Assembly: GCA_948474755.1 (NCBI GenBank)
Contig: CAOLHI010002120.1
Span: forward strand, 62,001 to 126,000
DNA: 64,000 bases
Source: Ctenosaura bakeri
Lineage: Eukaryota > Chordata > Lepidosauria > Squamata > Iguanidae
Direction: 5' to 3'
Position numbers and translations under genes: made by a program. The notes under the pieces were generated by a model. The model worked only from the letters and a program-made list of their open reading frames with translations. It ran no database searches and was not told the origin of the DNA. The stretch's first letter is position 1; the number at the start of each line of letters is the position of its first letter. This document shows, piece by piece, positions 57,896-64,000 of the stretch.

Positions 57896-60376
57896 GTAAA
57901 TGAGACCGTTAAGAGTATAAGATCTTGGGTCATCTGAGAAGGTTAGAATTAGAATGCAAAAGTTCCAGACATGGATGTATTCCTATACGAAGGCAGAAAG
58001 ACAGATATAGCCAGATCTGTGGAGAACTGTGCAGTTTGAAACTATCTTTTTGACTTTCCACGTTGCATCAACGGTTGAACTTCCCATGCCCTTATTCAAC
58101 TATTGGAACTTGCAAATTGGATTTTGAATCCAAGCCTGGAAGACAAGTGGATGATGCATCATCCATAGCTGTTTTATGTAACAAAAATGTTACCCAAAAG
58201 GGGGAAGGAATGGCTTTTGACCACAGATCGTAAAGACAGCTTGGCTTTTGGAAGCAACATCAAAGTTCCTTCCAAGTGGAATCCTAGGACCTCTATTTCT
58301 CCTGCTCCATTAGCAAAAGGCCTAACTCCCCTTTTGTGGGAATGGCACATCTTAAATCAGTTCTTTCCTCTCCACTGCTGACATGTTTTTGGGCATCACC
58401 CAGTCTGGAAATGGAGAGTAAGCCATATGGATAAATTACAGCGCACACACCAATTATGACAAGGATGAGATCAGAATAGGTCTGACTGCATGGAGGTGGG
58501 AAACATCCAGCACTTTCCAGGTCTATCATTTTGGGCAGAAATTGATCAAAATAAAACAATGCTCTTCTATCTTGTGTATCTGAACAGTTTATGTGATTCT
58601 GCTATTATCATTTTTCCCCTCTTATACGGGAACTGCACCTGGATTCTTTGTTTGTTTGTTTTTCTTTTTCTTTTACATTGTTTGGTCCCCTTTCATTCAT
58701 TAATGAATAATGATGTTATATTTGCAAACAAAGAAACAAAAAAATAAATCAGGCTGTGAAAGCATTGTCTTAGACCACAATGATTTCTTTGGGACTGGAA
58801 AGATAGAGTAGATGAAGGGTCTTCTGTCAGTGTTGTGTTCACAAATATGGAATATGTCTGCTTCTTTCCATGAATATTGAATATATCTGAACTAATACAA
58901 ATGACCTTCCAGTAATCTTAAGACTTGTTCTCTCTGGATCTTTAATTTTTTTTTTCACTTGTTATGACAATAATTTTGTTTCAGTCCTGCCCTAGTTACC
59001 ATCAGAAAAGAATGGAGAAAGTAGTGTAGAAATATGTGACTTTAGTTGCCCTCACATAGACTGAGTAAGTGTGTTTTCCAGTTATCATAAAGAAATAGCG
59101 GTTCTAGGTAACTTTCATGTTTGTGCTGTAAAACTGTTGATCGTAGAACTATCTAGAGGGAAGATGATCCTGGACTTGATCCTAGATTTGTAACTTGATG
59201 TGATGTTAGTGTTCCTGAAACAATGGTTATGGTACTATCTAATCACCAATGAGTATGGTTTCATCCATATGTGCAAATAGACAATTACCAAGAAAGTCCA
59301 AGAACACCATCACATTTAACTTCAAAACAGAAGATGGAGGGGACTGTAAGGAGGGGACTGTAAAACCAGAGGTTAAAAAGGAAGATATGGCTTTGCAAGA
59401 GGTATTAGACATACTTACAGAAGATAAGTCTGTCTAAATAGCTGCTAGTTTTGATGGGTACATATCAAATCCTGTGCCAGAAGTACTATGCTACTGAGTA
59501 TGAGTTGCTGGGAAACATGACTGTAAAATAGCTTTACTGCCTGTGGCTTCCCATAGGCATCTGATGGGACTTTCTATAGAAACAGAAAGTTGGACTTTAT
59601 ACACCTTCAGTTTTCTACAGCACAGATCTTTATGTTCTTAAGAGAAGGTGTCTAAAAAACCCAAAGAATCATCCAGGAGTTCATCTTAACTGGAAATGTT
59701 AAAAAAAAAAATCATAAATCTGACATGAATAGAATAGCCAGCTGGGCAGATTTAAGGGGTATAATTTTAAAAAGTGATATTTGATCTCCCAAGAGGACTC
59801 CATAAAATACTTTTGCAGACATTAGTATCTCATTTGAGAACCTGAAAATGTTAATTTCAACCCTGACATCTCCATTATTGCCTCAACCTCCCAATCAACT
59901 TGTGAATATAAAATATGTTATCTGTCAGGGGAACATACCCTTCCTGGAGTCTGGTATAAAATTTCTGTGGAAACTAGAATCTAAAGTGATAGAATTGCCA
60001 GACCAACTATTTTTTGAGGGTGTAAGAACACTTTTTAAAAAACGTAGACTGCCACTGCAAACAGCATTCCTATGTTGAATTTCCCTCTTCTTTCCTGCAA
60101 ATTGTTGCCTTTGTGGGATCACCATATTGTGTATATATCAATCGGGAACACACAATGATATCCTAATTGGTAAGCTCGGTCGCAATGTGGCATCACCATT
60201 ATCATTGTTGTCATCACTGTCAACATTATTATTTTAAAAAAGTGCAGAGTAAACCAATACAGAACCCTCTTAAAAGCCCTTTCCAAAAAGCCTTCAGTTC
60301 TGAAAGCCTGTTGGAATTTAAAAAAAACAAAAACTTCACTGCTGAATAAAGGGCAGCAAAGAGAGAGACATTCTCA
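57896..60376. other. Intronic or intergenic, no recognisable repeat
   Basis: Apart from the short frame at 59249 nothing stands out. Homopolymer runs at 58949 and 59701. Confidence 0.45.
59249..59434 (+). other. Unidentified short open frame with coding-like composition
   Basis: A 62-codon frame ends in TAA and contains KSKNTITFNFKTEDGG followed by an acidic and lysine-rich tail, KPEVKKEDMALQEVLDILTE. The 14-bp phrase GGAGGGGACTGTAA occurs twice within it (around 59336-59363), so part is a short tandem duplication. No splice acceptor or promoter stands out. It could be a fragment of an old retroelement ORF or chance. I do not recognise it. Confidence 0.12.
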
Positions 60377-60832
60377 GGCCTTTTCCGCACTTTGATTTAG
60401 CGTCGGGGCAGAGTGTCATCCAGCGAGGACGTTTGCACTTAGGGGCGGACTGGGTCCAGACTACTTTATGTATATCCGGACTTCAGCCCGCTCCAGAACG
60501 CCCAGAACTGGTGGTTCACCGTGCTATTGAAAGACCAATTAAAAGAGGTCTTTCAATAGCACAGCACGCCCCAGTCCATCGCTGTGCTAACGTGTAGATT
60601 TGCAGGCTTGCACCAGTGCAAGGCTGCAAATCTTCCGGGGGTGGGCTTTAGGCTGGCGAGCTTCTCCGGTTGGTGGAGAGCCTCCACCAACCGGAAAGCG
60701 CCATTTTTGTCCCCGAAGAAGTGTGTAGCGTGGGCACGCACTGCTCCGGATCAGCCTGGATTAGCGGAGGGAGCGTGCCAGCCCAGTAAGTGTCAGAATG
60801 CCCCGTTTTCCCCCCAAAGTGAGAAAAAGCCC
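60377..60832. mobile_element. GC-rich GGCC-terminal element, 456 bp, opposite orientation to 56853
   Basis: Left end GGCCTTTTCCGCAC; right end reversed GGGCTTTTTCTCAC (11 of 14 agree). TCA flanks both sides (60374-60376, 60833-60835). The hairpin GTGCTATTGAAAGACC / GGTCTTTCAATAGCAC at 60522-60562 is perfect over 16 bp. The central palindrome GATTTGCAGGCTTGCACCAG / TGCAAGGCTGCAAATC and block GGGCTTTAGGCTGGC are shared with 56853-57228. Confidence 0.8.
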
Positions 60833-60849
60833 TCACTTCCCTAGCAAGA

Positions 60850-61110
60850 GAGTTCAAGAACCCCGGGGTAGGGACTGAGAAGGCCCTGTCTTATGTCTCC
60901 ATCAGCTGTACCTGTGATGGTAATGGAACTGAGAGAAAGGGCATCTCTCTTACTGATCTCAGGGGCAGGGCTAGCTCATATAGGGGGATAAAGTCAGCCT
61001 CACAACATGGACCTGTGTCAGGCTTCCTAGGTCATAACCATAACTTTGAAAACATTGTCAGGCAGTGGACCTGTTCTAGCAGGGGAGTTATATGATCTCT
61101 TTAACCAGAC
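60850..61110 (-). mobile_element. L2-like LINE 3' region fragment
   Basis: GACTGAGAAGGCCCTGTCTT, AGGGCTAGCTCATATAGGGG, and GGCAGTGGACCTGTTCTAGC with GGGGAGTTATATGATCTCTT correspond in order to the 3' UTR-like part of the element at 47560-47820. Confidence 0.5.
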
Positions 61111-61113
61111 CCA

Positions 61114-61252
61114 GGCCATTTGCACACTACGCTGTTCTAGTGCTATTACTCCACTTTTAACACCGTGTGGAATTCTGGGGTTTGTTGTTTACTGAGGCTA
61201 AAGAACTCTCTGACTGAGAATTCTAAATATCCCTCCCTAAACTAGCAGAAGG
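61114..61252. mobile_element. GGCC-terminal MITE, one arm
   Basis: GGCCATTTGCACACTACGCT, TTACTCCACTTTTAACACCG and GGAATTCTGGGGTTTGTTG, then GAGAATTCTAAATATCCCTC as in the loop of 30955-31175. The second arm is missing after 61250. Confidence 0.65.
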
Positions 61253-62136
61253 CTCTTCACTGCCCAGAAAACTGTGATTAGAAGGAGTCAAACACAAGGC
61301 AGTGTTATGTGTAGAGAAGAAGTTGGCAACTTCCTTAGTGGATCTTATGAGTTTTGAAAGCCTTTAATACTTTTTAATGTTTTGCAGCCTTGTGTGACGA
61401 GAACATATTTTGAGACTTAATGAAATAGGGTAGTAGTTGTAAAGCAGAGAAAGGGTAGTATAATGTAGGTGTTGTTGTTGTTGTTGTTTTTTATATGTGT
61501 GTGTATTATTCGTTTCCAAACAGTGCCATATTCCACCACTGACTTTATTCTGCTGGCATTCAGTTAAGAAACTACAATGGCTTTAGGGAAAAAAAGAAGT
61601 GGGAATGACAAATATATGTGTGTGTGTGTGTGTGTGTTTCATTTTATTGATAGTGTCTCCTTAAACTGCCTAAATATCATTTTGACATCATCCTTTCAAG
61701 TTTACTGTGGAATTACAGCAGCTCGCTTTTTTGATTTTGGATGTCTCCCTTACTCGTTAATCTGGCCCCATGTGGATTTATTGTACAAATCTATTTGGCA
61801 GCTGAAAATTGCCCTTTGATGAAGCTCAGTCTAATCACGAACTCCTCAGGCATTGGAAATAAGGACAGGGAGGCACCGTGAACACCAGTGCAGTTTGTGT
61901 TTCCATTCAGCGTGGATTTCTGATGTGCACCGGAACATTTCAAAGTGTCTCCCACATGACTTTCTTTTTCCTTTTGCTCAGAGGGTCTGCGAAAGCTTCT
62001 TTTTGGATCACATAATTTTCTGTACCAGTTCGGGATGCAGACCCAGCACAGCCATTCTCTTTAGCCCTGCAGCATCAGAATGAATCAAAGAATTCATCAA
62101 CCCACCTCTTCATTTGTATGCTATGTTGTTGACACA
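61253..62136. other. Intronic; (TG)n and (TTG)n repeats
   Basis: (TTG)n at 61470-61488; (TG)n at 61617-61637. Otherwise no recognisable feature. Confidence 0.55.
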
Positions 62137-62280
62137 GGCCATTTCCACACTAGACTGTTATGGTGGTATTATTCCACTTTCAACATCCTATGGAATCCTG
62201 GGGTTTGCAGGGTTTCCAGGATTCCATAAGATGTTGAAAGTGGAATAATAGCACTATAACAGTCTAGTGAGGAAATGGCC
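62137..62280. mobile_element. 144-bp foldback MITE, GGCC termini
   Basis: Ends GGCCATTTCCACACTAGACT and (reversed) GGCCATTTCCTCACTAGACT. The arms GTTATGGTGGTATTATTCCA and TGGAATAATAGCACTATAAC pair. The loop is shortened compared with 28178. Flanks ACA and ATA differ at one base. Confidence 0.85.
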
Positions 62281-62814
62281 ATAGAGGGAAAATGCTGTTT
62301 CCACCTAGACCAGCCTCTTTTGCCAAGGACCCTTAAGTAAATAATTGAGACAACCATGAATATACAATCCTTACTAGAACCAATTTGTTAAATAATTAAA
62401 TGTGCCTTTAACTCTTCAAAGACAATTTAGGTTTCTATATACATACAGCAGCTCTGTTTTCTGATATTAGCATGTCATTGTCAAAACTTAGAATAGGTAG
62501 TTACAAATAATGGAGTTATTTGTTATTATAAACAACTAGGCACCTGTAATTAATTCCTTTTTCCTCCAGTAATGAAGGCTTAATAACACTGAGACCTGGT
62601 GATGTTAGCTTAAAAAGTAATTTGTTTAGTTGATTATTAGTCAGCTTCAGAAATCAATTCATTATTGTTACCATTAGTGGAGAAATTTTATATTTGTTGC
62701 ACAAATTGTTATGTGTCACATAATTATTTTTTTAAAAAATAAAGAGTAGACAGTCTGTACACTAAAATCCTGTGCCATGCAAACTGTTCCAGGGCTGCAG
62801 AATAAAGTTCAATT
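62281..62814. other. Intronic, no recognisable feature
   Basis: AT-rich, no call. Confidence 0.45.
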
Positions 62815-63255
62815 CATAGAATCATAAAGCTGGAAGAGACCACAAGGACCATCAAGTCCAATACACAGGAATACACAATCAAAGCTCTCCTGTCAGATGG
62901 CCATCCAGCCTCTGTTGAAAAGCCTCCAGCGAAGGAGAGAGTACCACAATCCGAGGCAGTACATTCCACTGTCAAACTGCTCTTATTGTCAAGGAAGTTC
63001 TTCCTAATGTTCAGGCAAAATTTCTTTTCCTGAAGTTTGAAGCCATTGTTCTGTGTCCTAGTCTATGGAGCAGCAGAAAACAAGCTTGCTCCATCTTCCA
63101 TATGGCATCCTTCTTAACCTTTCTCTTAAGTGTCCTTAGTTACCTCTTAACCTTCTCTTTTCCAGGTTAAATATACCCAGCTCCTTAAGCTGCTCCTTAT
63201 AAGGCATAGCTTGCAAAACCTTCTCAGGCTTTCAAGAAATCCTTAGAATCACAGA
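62815..63255 (-). mobile_element. CR1 LINE 3' end, minus orientation
   Basis: ATAGAATCATAAAGCTGGAA, GAGACCACAAGGACCATCAA, GATGGCCATCCAGCCTCTGT, CCACTGTCAAACTGCTCTTA, GGAGCAGCAGAAAACAAGCT follow the order of 4754-5150. More divergent than that copy, with a duplicated TTAACCT.CTCTT segment near 63115-63165. Confidence 0.88.
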
Positions 63256-64000
63256 ATCTTATAATTTTGCTTTTTTACTTTGAACTCAGTTGTACCAGTG
63301 GAAAGGAGAAAGGGGAATTGGGGGGAGGAGAGAGAAACTGGGTCATTTCAAAAGCAGTTGAAAGGTGGGATGACTTTCCCTGGCAAATTGGGACAGCCGG
63401 AGGTTATGGTAACTGACTACTTCTGAGGTGCCTTGGAGTTCCAACTGTACCTCATTGCTTTTAATAATTAAATTTCCAAACTTTGAATGAGTGCCCATAC
63501 TTTGAAAGGTAAATGATAAAAGGACAAATATTAGCAGTGTAGCAGGGGACTGAATGGATGAATTAACAAGGATTATTTTGTCTTTCCTTGTACTGATAAT
63601 GCTCTAACTGCTTGGGCATTTAGGTTGCTCCTTTTCTGCAACCATGTTCTGCATATGCGCACACCTACACACACAGAGCTACAGGGTAAGGCAGAAAGGA
63701 TTATTTGGAGCAATATACCATGTTGCATGATGCCATCCCTTACAATAAAGAGCTGAGTTGGAAGCGAAGATTGAGGCTTCAGTGGGTTGGACCCTGGCCA
63801 TGGTATCTGCAACAATTGGATGTTTCAATCATTCTCGTCTGGTTATTCAAGTAATGAAATAACATGGTGGTGTTACGAAGTGTCTCCCAAGATGGATCAC
63901 ATTACTGAAGTGGATAGAGCCATAGAAGAAATGAGAGGAACATGTGAAATGTTCTTTGTTTAGGGTTGAAAGTCTCATGCCTGAGGTTTGGATTTGGCAT
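63256..64000. other. Intronic or intergenic, no recognisable feature
   Basis: The text AATCACAGAATCTTATAATT at 63246 may be a further CR1 tail relic. Nothing else supported. Confidence 0.4.

Noticed and set aside
1..64000. CRISPR array, bacterial operon, rRNA gene or phage module
   Set aside because: No regularly spaced direct repeats with unique spacers, no dense ORF packing, no ribosome-binding-site pattern and no rRNA motif. The DNA is vertebrate intron-type.

Overview
The window looks like an intron-rich, AT-rich stretch of a squamate reptile (lizard or snake) nuclear genome. I infer this from the repeat set: many CR1 LINEs ending in ATTCTATG-type tails, a BovB/RTE-like LINE, tRNA-derived SINEs whose tail resembles that LINE, hAT and Tc1/mariner-type MITEs, and a decayed Ty1/copia retrotransposon.

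The only protein-coding host gene I can support is a cytosolic carboxypeptidase (M14 peptidase, tubulin deglutamylase family) on the + strand, most like AGBL1 (CCP4). Three consecutive exons are visible: 9997-10126, 22470-22601 and 30103-30279. Their splice sites and phases agree, and together they carry the DLNRQW substrate-binding motif, the HGH zinc-ligand segment and the YTME catalytic glutamate. Earlier exons lie left of the window. The next expected coding exon was not found, so the last intron seems to exceed 33 kb. Everything else is intron or gene-downstream DNA dominated by mobile elements.

Layout. 1-10 kb: two hAT-type elements with 8-bp target duplications (4257-5830, which carries a nested MITE and a CR1; and 7472-8201), a GC-rich foldback element at 2980-3487, and SINEs. 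10-30 kb: the three exons, an RTE-type LINE (16.7-18.2 kb), CR1 fragments including part of a CR1 ORF1 (26.9-28.1 kb), and a nearly perfect 180-bp palindrome at 28178-28357. 30-39 kb: more MITEs, a G-rich minisatellite and a (TTCC)n microsatellite. 38.96-42.85 kb: a degraded copia element on the minus strand (protease, integrase, RT and RNase H traces) interrupted by a CR1 and a GC-rich MITE. 45-50 kb: CR1 RT and L2-like RT fragments and a Tigger-like MITE. 50-64 kb: two exon-like segments of uncertain status (51916-51990, 57770-57895), an LTR-like stretch, another hAT element, two GC-rich foldback elements and a CR1 fragment.

The most notable repeat pattern is a set of otherwise different non-autonomous elements that share GGCC(A/T)TTYC-type termini. 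Several have matching 3-bp flanking duplications. No CRISPR array, rRNA gene, functional tRNA gene or bacterial-type system was seen.
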